Below, piece by piece: positions 22,761 to 35,205 of a stretch of 64,000 nt of DNA. Below the pieces are notes generated by a model that worked only from the letters and a program-made list of their open reading frames with translations, was not told the origin of the DNA and did no database searches. The DNA lies in the NCBI GenBank assembly GCA_037892935.1, contig JAYXKI010000010.1:930001-994000 (forward strand), written 5' to 3'. Within the stretch, counting starts at the first letter, position 1, and the number at the start of each line of letters is the position of its first letter. Source of the stretch: Phlebopus portentosus (Eukaryota > Basidiomycota > Agaricomycetes > Boletales > Boletinellaceae). Both the position numbers and the translations under genes were made by a program.

Positions 22761-25409
22761 ATGTGGTCACCATTGGATGTCCCGGAGAATGGCGACGCTC
22801 CTTTCACAGATCTCACTCGTTGGCGATTGAATGCAGACGATAATGGCCGTCATGTCTGGGAATACCTGGAATCGGATGAAGCATGCCAGGCACGGCCGCA
22901 GACGGTAATGGACAAGTTCCAACTTGGTCTACCTACAGTATGTAGCTGCAAAATGGAAAACCGCGACTGCTTTGATAACGGAGATATAGAACCTTCCAGC
23001 TTTACCACGCCCGAAAACTGCGTTCGATGCAGCACGAAACGGTTTTTCATTTTTTAAGCATTTGCAAGCTCCTGACGGACATTGGCCTTGCGAGTATGAC
23101 GGGCCTATGTTTCTTACACCGGGTCTCGTCATCGGATCCTATGTGACCGGCATGGAGCTCAAACGGGCTGAGCGGCTCGAACTTATTCGGTACTTATTTA
23201 GAAAAGCCCATAAAGAAGATGGAGGCTGGGGCCTGTAAGTCCGTTCATTTCCTGACTTTACCTATCTATCAACTTGTCTTCCTAGGCATTTTGAAGGCCG
23301 TTCAACAGTCTTTGGTACTGCCTTAAATTATACAGCGCTGCGAATCCTGGGCGTCGGTCCAGACCACCCCGTCATGGTGAAAGCAAGGAACACATTGCAC
23401 TACCTTGGTAAGCTATGAAGGAGCAAAATATGGCTTTTGAACTCATCCGCAGTACAGGAGGTGCCGTGCGTTCACCGCAATGGGGAAAATTTGGCTGTCC
23501 ATCCTCAATACATACGACTGGGAAGGAGTTAACGCATTACCGCCGGAGCTTTGGCTTTTCCCAGAATGGCTACCAATACATCCTCACCGATGGTGGATTC
23601 ACGCACGCAATGTCTTCATCCCTATGAGTTTCCTGTATGCGCACCGTTTTAAAGCTCCGGAGAACGAGCTCATTCTCTCTCTTCGACGAGAATTATATGT
23701 TGAAGACTATTACTCGATTAATTGGCCGGCTCAGCGCAATAATGTCTGTCCCGTTGATTCTTATGCTCCGCATACGTTCATTCTCGATTCACTATTTGCT
23801 ATTCTGGGAGCCTACGAACTATGTGCGATTCCTCCGCTTCGAAAGGCTGGTCTGGCTCGTATATATGACCTGATTGTTATGGAAGACGAAAACACTGCAT
23901 ACCAGGATCTAGGCCCGGTAAACAAGATGCTGAACCTTGTGGCTCGTACGGTTGCCGAGGGTCCCGAGTCTGAGGCGTATGCTCAGCATAAATTGAAGCG
24001 TCGCGACTTCATGTGGATCGGGCCTAATGGGATGAGCATGAACGGAACGAACGGCGTCCAGCTATGGGATATCGCGTTCATCGTGCAGGCACTCGTCGAA
24101 ACTGGACTCGCGGAGGAGGAAGAGAATCGTGAGCCCCTCTTGAAGGCACTGCAATGGCTAGACGAATCTCAGATTCGGGATAACCCAAAGCATTATGAGA
24201 GTGCTTATCGACATCGGACGAAAGGGGCTTGGCCATTCAGTACTAAGGAGCAAAGCTATTCTGTCAGTGATTGTACAGGTGAAGGAATGAAGGCTGTGAT
24301 ATATCTTCAAGAACATGTGCCGTGAGTAAGTTCCGTTGTTTGAGTAGAGATCAGATACGATGCAAGTACAGTTCTATGCCAAAGCTTGTATCGAGGGAAC
24401 GCCTTTGCGATGCTGTGGACGTTATCGTTTCAATGCAGAATCAAAGCGGTGGTTTCGCGAGCTACGAGTTGATCCGAGGTCCGAGATGGCTTGAATGGAT
24501 CAACCCTGCAGAGGTCTTCGGTAAGCGTCAGAATCCCTGTCTATTCCTTCTAGATCTGAAGTGTTTTTTTAGGGAATATCATGATCGAGTACGAATATCC
24601 AGAATGCACGACTTCAGCCATCACAGCGCTTGCTATTTTCCGAAAACATTACCCAGATTATCGCTACGCTGATATAGAGTACGTGACGCTCCTCTTTCTG
24701 CATCTCGGCGGCTTTTGACCCGATCTCGGTAGAGATACTATTCGAAAGGCTGTGAAATATCTGCACGCAGCCCAGCGACCTGAGGGCGGCTGGTTCGGCT
24801 CATGGGGTATCTGCTTTACGTATGCGACACAGTTCGCCCTTGAAAGCCTTTCGCTTGTCGGCGAAACCTACGGGACAAGTGTGAGAGTGCAGAAGGCTTG
24901 TCACTTCCTTCTGTCGCACCAAAGGGAGGACGGAGGATGGGGAGAGAGCTACGAGGTCCGGTTCTCCACGTGAATTGAGCGTCGACTCATTTTGCTGACA
25001 TATACCTTCAACAACTCTCAGTCCTGCGTAAAGGAGGTATGGGTAGATCACGAGAATACGCAGGTAGTCATGACTTGCTGGGCAGCGATGGCACTGATGT
25101 ACGCACAATACCCGGAGCCGGAACCTATCGAACGGGCCGTGAGGATGGTTATGTCGCGGCAGCTTCCTGTAAGTCTCTTAGTTTTGTCCGGGGAGCCATG
25201 CTCTCTGACAGTTGCCAACTGGTTAGGATGGTTCCTGGGCCCAAGAAGCTATTGAAGGAATGTTCAACAAGACGTGCGCGATCGTATATCCGAACTTCAA
25301 ATTCTCGTTCACAATTTGGATGCTTGGGCGTGCGCACCGATACCTCGAAAAACTGTACACGACACGAGGGAATGGGAATCTCGCAAATGGGAATGGACAT
25401 CTGCACTAG
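22761..25409 (+). CDS. ERG7: Lanosterol synthase (oxidosqualene cyclase)
   Basis: About eight exons, roughly 730 residues, normal for the family. It cyclises 2,3-oxidosqualene to lanosterol, the first sterol of ergosterol synthesis, on ER or lipid-droplet membranes. The start [11 protein letters not shown] leads into [20 protein letters not shown]. Repeated QW motifs are clear: [58 protein letters not shown] and [11 protein letters not shown]. The fungal segment [16 protein letters not shown] is present. The catalytic motif reads VSDCTGE (24269-24283 for DCTGE) rather than the textbook DCTAE; the acid aspartate is retained. The best first splice uses donor gtctac near 22926, giving [20 protein letters not shown]. 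The C-terminus ends in an Asn/Gly-rich tail. Confidence 0.95.
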
Positions 25410-25523
25410 ACTAGATTCGTAAACTATATAGGACGGAAGCATCTGATTTTGTCATTTGGAACTTGAATTTACAAATATATTCATCTAATCTTATACCATG
25501 ATCGTCGCGTCGATCCGTAGATC

Positions 25524-26615
25524 ATGAGTTCCATTCAACGAAGTCAACCTTTGAGTGCAAGTGCCATGTCGAGTTCGTTGGGTCTCACGCTCCCGCGGCT
25601 CGTTACATCACACTCGGGTGTTTCTCTCGCCGCTCCTTTCACGCCTCGATCACTCATCTTTATCAGGAGCGCGCTTTCTGATGCCCTTGAGAACTCGAAA
25701 CCGTTCCAAAGCGAGAACGCGGAACTAAACGCTGCTGTACTGATCCCATTAGCGAATGTTAATGAGACTCCTGGTGTAATTCTTGAGCTTCGCGGGGCAT
25801 TACGATCTCATGGGGGAGAAGTGAGGTAAGGTTCGGGAAGGCATGCACAGTATCAAGCCTCACTCGCAATGCTCACTGGAGACGTTTTGTATAACTACTC
25901 TGGCATTTCTTCAGCTTTCCTGGTGGGCGAGTAGACGACGTGAGGCCATCCATAGTATACAGATCATCAATTAACCGTCCATAAGGGAGACGCATCGTTT
26001 CTAGCGGGAGCTTTGCGAGAGGCGGATGAAGAAATCGCATTGAAGCCAGAGCAGGTCGAAATACTAGGCGAGCTCAGCCCGTCAGAACGGTCGCTCAGTG
26101 GACTACGCGTCCGGCCATACGTCGTACGTAATTAAGCAGATGATAACGAGACTAATGCTAATTGACCTCCGCAGGGATTCGTACATCATGACAAACGCCC
26201 TTCAACTCCCTTGAATGAAACGAAGCGGTTACACACAAGGATGGATTCAAATATAAGTATAGACCTAGATGCCCCATTTCCATCGCTAAGCATGTCTTCT
26301 CTTCATGCTTCCGCACCTGAGGTAGCGCATGTATTCCACCTGCCCTTCTCACAGCTCGCACAGCCCGCAAGACTACGAGCGCATAGATTTCGAGGGAACA
26401 GACCGTATTGGGCAATAAACGTAACGGATATCGTGCCCTCTTCGGCCGCGAAGCACGGGGATCATGACAAGGCCGATGAGAAGACGTTGGTGGAGTGGGA
26501 TGGAGAGACAAATGTTGATGAGGTTGGCGGTGGGCGTGAGGGTAAATTGGAAGTATGGGGTCTGACTGGGTGGTACCTTAATGTTCTCATGCGCGCACTG
26601 CGTATGTTTGGCTAG
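25524..26615 (+). CDS. Nudix hydrolase, CoA diphosphatase (Pcd1/NUDT7-like)
   Basis: Three or four exons. The N-terminal region ends in AAVLIPLANVNETPGVILELRG. After a splice comes VSFPGGRVDD, then GDASFLAGALREADEEIAL, which together make the Nudix box with the REx2EE core and the extended spacing typical of the CoA-specific (UPF0035/NUDT7) subfamily. Members cleave CoA and its esters to 3',5'-ADP and 4'-phosphopantetheine, often in peroxisomes. The C-terminus (VAHVFHLPFSQLAQPARL, FRGNRPYWAINV, VWGLTGWYLNVLMRAL) fits the family. The last residues MFG do not form a standard peroxisomal targeting signal, so the location is open. Confidence 0.88.
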
Positions 26616-26956
26616 AAGCTATGTCATGCTATCGCCGCCACCTGTGCTATTGACTTCTGCTTTGCAAGCTGTCCATCTTCGAATTGAATTGCCACCGCTG
26701 TGTAAGGAGCACGTAAAATCGGGTAGAACTTGAGCGTCTTTGCCTTGGAGAATTGTGAAAACGCCGCAGGCTGTGACAAACATAATATTAGGGTTTATAC
26801 GTGCGGGAGCACAAGGTTCAACGCCGAGATGCAAGGAACGATGGAAGGATAGGGTCCTAGGGACAGCTTTTCGACTGGCACCGTGTGCAGTGCAGTTTAT
26901 TCCCCTCCGTCTGGCTCCTGATTTCATTCTTGTCCCATGCCGAACCTATGAAGACT
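26616..26956. other. Convergent 3' intergenic region
   Basis: About 340 bp between converging genes. Open frames cross it on both strands but none is recognised or spliced into a neighbour. Probably 3' UTRs. Confidence 0.4.
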
Positions 26957-27708
26957 TCATTCGTTCTTTTTGTGTGCTGGTCTATGGCGCAGTCGGGGAT
27001 CAACATTCTCCAGATTGAGACGGACGACGTGAGTAGACCGCATCGGTTCTTCTGGCACCCCGTTGTCGTCGGACTTCTTTTGTGACGAAATCGTATTCGA
27101 CTTAAGCATCTGTTGGCGCCGAGAATGTCGGGGCTCAGAAAGAGACGAGCGCGATTGCCATATGAGAAAAAGAATAGTCTCGGAAACGCCGACTATGGTC
27201 GCTACCATGAGGGCCAGGAGCACTTTCTAAAGTATGATTGATATTAGGAAAAGTGCAATCAGAACAAAGCCAAAGCACTTACCCATTCATCTCTCCAGCC
27301 CGACCTATCGGCAGCCCACCACACCGCTCCTCCAGCACAGCCGATACTCAGCAATCCATTTATTACAGCGACGAGCGCCTTTCTATCGTTTAGCTCTCTT
27401 TGTACCCGTGACTCTGAATCAGGTGGCACGTCTGGAGGCGGTTTCGACGAAGGCGATGTCCGAGTACCCGCCAGCAGAGATACCATGTTGTCATAGTTGC
27501 GAGGATTGAGCTGTGCTGCGCGAAGCCTGGCTTGTCCATCATCAGACCGCGCCCAGCGTGATATTTGAGTGAGAAGATCATGATGTATTTCCGCGAGATC
27601 CAGTTCAGCAGCAAGGTTGCTACATAGCTCAGGGGGCAAAACGGAAAGTAGTGGCCTGAGCAAGAAAGCCAAATGAGATTCAAGAGATACTGTGACGGTC
27701 GAAGCCAT
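26957..27708 (-). CDS. VMA12: Vma12/Vph2-like V-ATPase assembly factor
   Basis: Two exons on the minus strand. I chose MASTVTVSLESHL (27708) as start because the upstream in-frame extension lacks family character. The N-terminal part is cytosolic, with AQLNPRNYDNMVSLLAGT and the conserved RVQRELNDRK. Two membrane segments follow: LVAVINGLLSIGCAGGAVWW, then after SGWRDEW and an intron VLLALMVATIVGVSETILFL. The C-terminus is basic. This hairpin layout, and the W-W-x-x-x-S-G-W region between helices, is that of Vma12, an ER protein that helps assemble the V0 sector of the vacuolar ATPase. It diverges from the condensin gene with about 160 bp between start codons. Confidence 0.88.
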
Positions 27709-27870
27709 TACTGGTGACCGCCAGCGTGAGTGTCTTCGTGTTATGACGCCGAGACACGTGGGTGGGAACACGTCGCGTGAGGTCACACTTAGTCACAGAA
27801 GGTCAACTGTCACGCATCGTGCTTCAACGTGTTTTGCTCACGACTCTCAACATCCTCATTAACAGCAACG

Positions 27871-30855
27871 ATGGCAAGGCCTGCACGTCCACGCACCCAT
27901 CAGCCATTATATGCAGACTCAGACTCGGATGGTGACGAAAATGATTTTGACGTGTCCGACCATGAAGCCACACCGAGGGCGAAACAACCCCAGCCCAACG
28001 GCAAAAACAAGGGCAAGAAGCGCGTCTCAGACGTTTATCAGCCCGCAGACCCGGGCAGTAGTCCCAGTGGGAACCATAGGGTCCCTTTCAAAACAGTAAA
28101 CCTCAATGACGATGAGGCGGAAAAGCGAAAACGCAGGAAAAGTTCAAAGCTTTCACAGCCGATGATACTGGTTGACGACGCCGACCATGCTAACGGGAAT
28201 GCGGTAGCAGGCTCATCTACTGGTGATACGCCGAAAGGGAATAGATTCTCAAAGCACAAGCAGCTGCTCATGGCGGTGACAGAAACGCCGATCATTAACG
28301 TCCCTCTTGATGTTATGAGCTCAAACTTTGAAGAATGGATGAAAATGGCTACCGATAACGTTCGTTGTATACGCTGCTCAGTCATGATATTTTTGCTAAA
28401 CTACTCCGTCTGGCAGAAAATTAATGCGACTAACTCCTGGAATTTTGCTCTCATCGACTACTTCCACGACATGTCCTTACTACGGAATAATACGGACAAC
28501 TCGATCAATTTTCAGAAAGCATCGTGTACACTTGATGGTTGCGTAAAGATTTGGACGAGTCGCGTAGACAGCGTTGGCACAGAGACAGGGAAACTTCTAA
28601 GCAATCTTGCTTCAGAGGGGAAAGCCGACGAGGACGATGAGGATTTAAGGGACAACCCAGACGCTGGCGAGGGTCAACGAAAGCGCGCCGCAAAGCCAAC
28701 ACGCGCTGAATCGACACTCGCAAAGAACGTGTCACAACTACGCAGCAAGAAACTTGACCTTGAATTTAGCGTGGATCCGCTTTTTAAAAAGACATGCGCG
28801 GATTTTGATGAAGGCGGGGCTCAAGGGTTATTAATGAACCACCTTAGCCTTGGTATTGGTAGCGAAGGTTGCATGCGAGTCATTTTCGATGCTAGTGATT
28901 CCATGGGAAAAAGTAAAGGCGAGGACGAGGAAGTCGCTGACATTGAGCCGTACGACGATGTCGACCTTAGCAATATCCGAAGTGCGAGCTCAATTTTTGC
29001 TTTCAACTTTTGTACGTTGCTAACCTATACCTTCAGGTGAATTTATTCCTGATCTTTCAGTGCTGGAAGATAAGACTATCGCACCGTCTTTAGAAGGCTT
29101 CTCCTTCTCCAAGTCTTTTGAACAGTCGAACTTCATAAGCTCGAAGTTTGCAGGGGCACTAGACGATGACGATGATTTTGGCGCTGGGCCCGACTTTGGG
29201 TACACGGATGCGCCGATGGACGTTGATGGCGATATGGGCTCTGGACAAGATGTGCAGGACTTCTTTGTCGGCGACCAGGCCGTTGGTGATGACTTCGGAT
29301 ATGATCCCGGCTTCGACGGCGGCATGGATGATCAAAGTCACGCAGGTGGAGAAGGTGGGGATGTCAATGAAAATGGTGTAGCACAAGGTTCTCGAGTTGG
29401 AGGATTTGAGCCATTCGACCCGCGACGTGCTCCAAATGAGCGCGACTTGCTCCTTGCGATGACTGAGCCAGGCGCGAACGGGAGTTCACTAGATTATTTC
29501 GACCAAACGTTCCTCAAGAATTGGGCTGGACCCGAACACTGGAAGGTTCGTAAGGTCATTCGACGACGTGAGTACCTTCAGAAGTATCAGGACAGTGTAG
29601 TAACTGTTGACGTTTTCGCAGCTGAAGCAATCGCCGACACGTCTGCAAACAAGACGAAAACACGCGAAAAGAAGGAGCCCTTTAAGATCGATTTCCTGAC
29701 TCCATCAACAAAGTCTCAGAAGGAAGTCACAAAGGAGATATTTGCACCTGTCGGTCGCGGGGCAAGTATCACCTTACCACAATTCGCGAAAAAGAAAGGC
29801 AGGAAAGGGAAGGACAAAGAGAAGCGCAGTGAACAGACTCTTCCAGACGATATGCATTTCTCTAGTCGACAATTGGTCACCTTATTCCTTAAACCCAATT
29901 TCGCGGTATGTATGATTCATACTTTGATTCGTCGAGTTTTGAACTGAAGTTTGGTCCAACAGCTAAAGATGCGTGGCAATAGAGCTCGGCTCAACGATAA
30001 CGACGGTGAGGTCGACGAACGTTTCTGGGCTCAAGCTGCCGCAGACCAGGCTGCGGGACGACACGGTGATGATGCGGAAGAAGGTCTGTATGCATATACG
30101 ATTCACTTCCCTTTCTGACGTTAGCTTACAGGCGGTACCGACGGAGCAATACCGTTCAATACGCAATTCTTTCATGACGAATATGACGACGGGCCTTGTT
30201 TTGATGATATTTACGATGGCGATGGGGGCGGAGATGCACTCGGCATTGATGCCGAACCTGGTGAACGCGATCTCCTGGCTGAGACACAGGGCGTGTCACG
30301 CCGTGTGCGTCCGGAGACGGTCAATTATGCACGTCGTGCGAAGCGAGTGGACGTTCGTAAGCTAAAAGAGAATATTTGGAGAGGATTGGACATCATTGTT
30401 CCGCCGTCTCAAGGGCTTGAAGATGAGGGTGACGACACTCCGATGGTATGTGCCTTTTCCCTGAAAGCGGTTTCTGATGCTAACTATTATTATTAGGAAA
30501 CTCCGGACGGTCGTCCCCCAACAGATCCAGAAGAGCCGCGTGTTTTCTCCTCGGTTGTCTCTGGTCTACAGACCGTGTACCCGAAAGAGAAAATGACGGA
30601 TATCAGCACGAGTTTCTGTTTTATTTGCTTATTGCACCTAGCAAATGAGCGAGGACTTAAACTCGAAGTTGGCGATGAGGACAAGGGTGTCTCGCCACAG
30701 AATCCGGTTGGCATCCCTGATGCAAACGAAGAGACGCGAGTAGGGAACCTTTGGGGTCTCAAGGTTCGTCGCTAGAAGATAATCAACGAAAGTTAAGCCA
30801 TTCATATCTCCTTTTCCAGGTGTACCGAGATCCAACAGCTATTCCGGCCGCATAA
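27871..30855 (+). CDS. BRN1: Condensin complex subunit 2 (Barren/Brn1 kleisin)
   Basis: About eight exons coding for some 880 residues. The N-terminal block KHKQLLMAVTETPIINVPLD, then after an intron INATNSWNFALIDYFHDMSL and LDGCVKIWTSRVDSVGTETG, is the Barren/Cnd2 signature that binds Smc2. Later come DPLFKKTCADFDEGGAQGLL, the acidic mid region, SSLDYFDQTFLKNWAGPEHW, PFKIDFLTPSTK and LPDDMHFSSRQLVTLFLKPN. The C-terminal winged-helix part (VNYARRAKRVDVRKLKENIW, TDISTSFCFICLLHLANERG) contacts the Smc4 head. The last exon adds VYRDPTAIPAA. It is the kleisin of condensin, essential for mitotic chromosome compaction. Exon joins are all GT-AG. Confidence 0.95.
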
Positions 30856-31142
30856 AAGGACATTGATACATTTGACATTAACAATTGCCTCGTTTCTACG
30901 CACTGATCACGTTCCTCATACCACACTTACTAGCGACTTGCATACATGTATCTTGTTCGACTTCCGTTCTCGCTATATACTCTTTCTCTTCTTGCTTTGA
31001 TGTTTTATTACTGTCATAATGTGTAAATACTGGCCTGAGAGTTATCCTGAGTAAATGTGGAGTGAGTACGAAAACTCAGCACGTGATCGATTCACGTCGC
31101 TTCGACTTGGGCACGTAGATTCGTAGAAGTATAACCGCGACG

Positions 31143-32750
31143 ATGAGCAACATAGCATTCAGAGACTCGAGTGTTGTCATCATCGAAACGGGATGCACGA
31201 CAATTCGCGCAATTCATGGTCTTGCTGAACTGCTCAAGCCACCAGCTGTCGAAATTGAAGCGCGCGTTGGTCTTCGACGAGCAGAGGAAAACGGTAGTGC
31301 CCAGTCATCAAAGCCTCAACCAAAAGTGAATGATTACCTCATTGGACGGCAACTTGATGAGGCACTCGCCTCAGGGCAAGATATTACGGTATCATGGCCG
31401 TTTGACAACGGGGACATAAAGGACTTCCTCGCTGCTGAAGCGCTCTGGTACGCCCACCCGGTAGAATGATGCATTCGCCTTCCTTGACTTAGTTGTAGGA
31501 AGTACGTATTATTCAAAGAGCTTGGCCTCAAACGAACGCAGATGGAGTCACCTGCGCTCTTGACCTTTCCACACGGGCTTTCCCGTGACGACCACGAACG
31601 CATCTGCCAGATTTTCTTCGAGCGATTCAACGTCGCTGCACTCAGCGTACTTGAGCGTCCTCTCGCACAATTATACGCAGCGAACTCCCTGAATGGGCTT
31701 GTCGTCGACATTGGCTACCATCGTACGGACATTGTTCCAATATACGAATGCACTGTACAGCATAACTGTGCGGATTACATACCAATAGGGCTTGCTGATT
31801 GCGAGGCGTACCTTGCGAATGTTTTGCGAAGTAACGAGCAGGTCATGTCGACACTCTCACCGCCAGATGCTCCCCTATCGGATAAGGATCTTCATTCGCA
31901 ACTTCTGGAGCTCTCGCGAAAGATTTGGAAAGAAGGTTATGTCAAACTTGGCGAAGCGGAAGTGGTAGCTGACGACGAGGGCGTCACCAACATCGCTGCG
32001 GTCTTGGTTGCAGGGAAGGAGAAGGCCATCATCGAGAGTAATCAGAAAAAGCGTGCCACTGCGAAGGCTTCTGCGGCAGAACAGGCACGAGCACGCGAGA
32101 TAGAGGCGCTCGATCTTATTACTCTTGACTTCAAAGACAAGCAAGTCACACTTGGGCGTGAACGACACCGTTTCTTGGATCCCCTCTTCGATCCCACTCT
32201 CTTGCGCAACATTGAATCGTCTAAGGACAAGAAGTGGCAAGGTGGTGATGTACTCCCTCTTCAGGACGTTTGCGGATATATCGTCGCGAAAGCGGACCTG
32301 GACGCGCGAGTGTCGGTCTGGGAAGGTTTATTCGTCACTGGTGACTGCGCGAGTCTCATAAAAGGTACATTTAGAACTGAATACTGCTGAGCATATCGGT
32401 TTATGAGATTTTTAGGCATTGGACAAGCTCTACAGATGCGGCTCGAATCCTTCATATTAGGAAATACCGAAAATTCAAATGATGCACAACCAAAACAAAT
32501 CCGCGTCCTCCATGTTCCGGATTACTTTGCGGAATATCGAGAAAAGGGGGACGGGTTTGCTGCCTTCCTTGGCGCCAGCATTGTTGCTAAGGTAGGTCAC
32601 TATCTTTTTTGCGAGAAAGTAGGACGAGACTCTGATTTTCCGATCAAGATTATTTTTTCGGACCCTATAGGTAGAAACTTCATCTCGAAAGCTGATTACG
32701 GGTCAAGAGGACCGAAAGCTATATTGGAGATGTCCGCTAGCCTCTTGTAG
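31143..32750 (+). CDS. Actin-related protein, Arp9-like
   Basis: Four or five exons. The actin fold is visible at the start (VVIIETGCTTIRAIHGLAEL), the subdomain with LLTFPHGLSRDDHERICQIF and FNVAALSVLERPLAQLYAAN, the second phosphate loop GLVVDIGYHRTDIVPIYE, and the C-terminal part WEGLFVTGDCASLIKGIGQA. It ends with FAAFLGASIVAK and KADYGSRGPKAI. A charged insertion (KKRATAKASAAEQARAREIE) lies in the middle, as in nuclear Arps. Catalytic ATPase residues look altered, consistent with Arp7/Arp9-type subunits of SWI/SNF and RSC chromatin remodellers. I lean to Arp9; Arp7 is the alternative. Confidence 0.82.
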
Positions 32751-32851
32751 AGTTCACACGTAACCATATGTATCAGTACAGTACAAATTAGAGCTACACT
32801 GTTTAATTATTCGCTTTCGATGATCACTTTGCATCTACGTCGTACCTATTG

Positions 32852-34915
32852 TCATCTCTTCTTTTTCTTCTTTCCTCCAGTTACCACCTTGTTGGGAGGA
32901 GACTCGGGTAACTCGATCGAGCCTCCTGCAGCCTCCGAGATTGCGCCTCCGCCTTGCTCAATCTTGTCTCGAGCCTCAAGGAAGAACATCAGATCTCGCA
33001 TCTGCTCCTCCAAATCAGAAACCTTTGAGGAGAGTTCGTCCTTCTCTTTCTTTATCACGTCCATATTGCCCTTCACACTGGTGATATTATTCATCAGGCC
33101 CTCGCTGACTGTTCGTTCCTCCTTCAATTCCTTCTCCAGCCTGCGCGCCAGCTCGGCCATCTTCTCCGCTTTCTTCTCGGCCTTTATTCGTTCACGTTCC
33201 AAATGAGCTTGTCGTTCCTCGTCTTCAGCCCGTCTCCTCTGCAGCTCCTCATGTGCTTCACGTACTTTCCGTTCCGTATCTTCGGACATGATCTCCACCT
33301 TTCGCTGAGCATCTTCGAGTTTTCGGCGTAGCTCAACCATTTGCTCATCATATGCAACCCGCTGATCTTCCATGGCACGCTGTAGAATTTGCGAGTACTG
33401 CATTGCGAGGATTTCCATCTTCTCCGCTTTGAGGTTATCGTCCTCTCCGGGACCCTGACCTTGTCTATTCCTTCCTTGACCCTCTTCCACCCCAGCTGCC
33501 GGAGGGAGTTCAACGAGCTTTCCATCAGCCTTGTTCTGAATAAGTCGATGGACATAATTATCTCCAGCGTAATCCCACACGCGTTGTGTTGACAGTTCCA
33601 TGGCATAGCAGTGCGATGTGAGATCGAAGTGCCCTTTTGCGTGCGCGCGGCCTTGACGCCCGCAACCAACATTCCCGCATATCAGACAGATCCAAAGGTT
33701 TAATCGTGAATCACAATCTGTGCACGATACGAGGCGTGAACCGGACGGCGGAGGAGGATAGGGGAATCCGGATGCGGATTGCGAAGCCGACGAGAGCGCG
33801 ATTTGTGAATAACGACAGACAGGACAACTGTGCATTGTTAGCATCATCTTATACTAGGGTTAATATTTCCGCTTACCGGCTGTCTCCCCATTTACTTAAA
33901 CACATGCAGTGAAACGTATGTGAGCAAGGGACCGTTACCAAACCAGTGGCTGACGCATCCATCCTGTCAAGACACACCGGACACGTCGGTAATTCGTACA
34001 CTGAGGACAAATTCGCAGATCCACGATTGATCGTATGAGAAATTGGATCATCCGTGTCGATCTCAACAGACTGGACGCGAACGATACTACATGTTTCTGG
34101 CTAGCCTAGGTTTAGCGGAAGTCGACGTCGCCAGCCATATGAAGCTTACCTCGATAGAATTAAATTGCTTCCCGTTGAATTCTTCGATGAATTCAGTCGC
34201 ATTCGAAGCTTCCCTGAACTGGATGATGACCATAGTTCGATTTGGGGAAACGTCACGAATGAGTCGTAAGTGTTTCATTCCTTCAGCAGCAGGAGCAACG
34301 AAAGCTAGGAAGTCCGCCGGCGTCATCCATGGCGGGACAGCCAGTACTGCAACTGTCGTGGCAGCTTGTCCGAGCGTACTGGAAGATTTCGGTTCGGAAG
34401 GCGAGGCGAGCCCTGCGCTTGAGGTAGAAGGCTCCGCGGCTGAGGAAGTAGATGCTATAGGACGAGAGCCTTGTGAAGGTCTCTCTCGGAAAATATGTAC
34501 AACACCCTCTGGTAAATTTGCTGTACCGCTAGGTAAACCCGGGATGAAAATTGCTGCCGGTGTCTCTAATACATAGCAACCGTTCATCAGTAAAGAGATA
34601 CAATAGATTAACCGATTACGCACGCCATTCTTCCGACTGACGACCCTTGGCCGCTTGAGTACCGTTACTAGCGTTCGTACTACCCATTTCTTTAAAGTCT
34701 ATCCAATCAATCCTGATAGGTCCGAATCTGTAGTCTTTCTTGCTTGCACTGGGGAGTGTATCTCGTCGCTTGCTGATAGGAGCAGCTGAATGCGAGGGAA
34801 GCTTGTCGAAGAGTGATCTCGGGAAAGTAAGTGGGGACTGAGGGCCAGATGATACTTTGCTTTGGTATTCAGACTTGTTATCGATCTGAATGAGAATATG
34901 ATAGAAACTAGACAT
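32852..34915 (-). CDS. BRAP2/Etp1-type RING and UBP-finger protein
   Basis: Minus-strand gene. Domain order: N-terminal region ([10 protein letters not shown]), an RRM-like domain ([39 protein letters not shown]), then after a splice a RING finger ([29 protein letters not shown]). A UBP-type zinc finger follows ([40 protein letters not shown]), with W and YVHRLIQNK. The last ~230 residues are a long coiled coil ending in a lysine run. This is exactly the layout of human BRAP2/IMP and yeast Etp1, ubiquitin ligase-type proteins that bind ubiquitin through the UBP finger. In yeast Etp1 acts in ethanol and stress responses. Confidence 0.93.
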
Positions 34916-35205
34916 TGTATAGTTTCATCGCAGTTTTGAGAGCACATGAACTATGAAGTCAAATGCTCATGGATGATGGAAGGAGGAAGCAAACGCAGCA
35001 GTTGCTTACGAGACGCACCTGATCGACCTCTTACCCGAAATATCAATGACAGATCCGATTTCAACGCGTCGATGATCAGGCTTAAATTTTTGTGTATTAT
35101 TTTTTAATTCAGAGGAAAGAAAGAACAGGCATGCTCTAATGGTATATCGAAAAACAGTGGTATACAGGGCCTCGAGGGGCTTTTGGGCCTGGCTTCTTAT
35201 CAGTA

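Noticed and set aside
26619..27018. Overlapping open frames on both strands between the Nudix gene and VMA12
   Set aside because: No recognisable domain, no link by splice sites to either neighbour, and composition like 3' UTR.
30856..31142. Possible small gene between BRN1 and the Arp9-like gene
   Set aside because: Only 3' UTR- and promoter-like sequence, no ORF of note.
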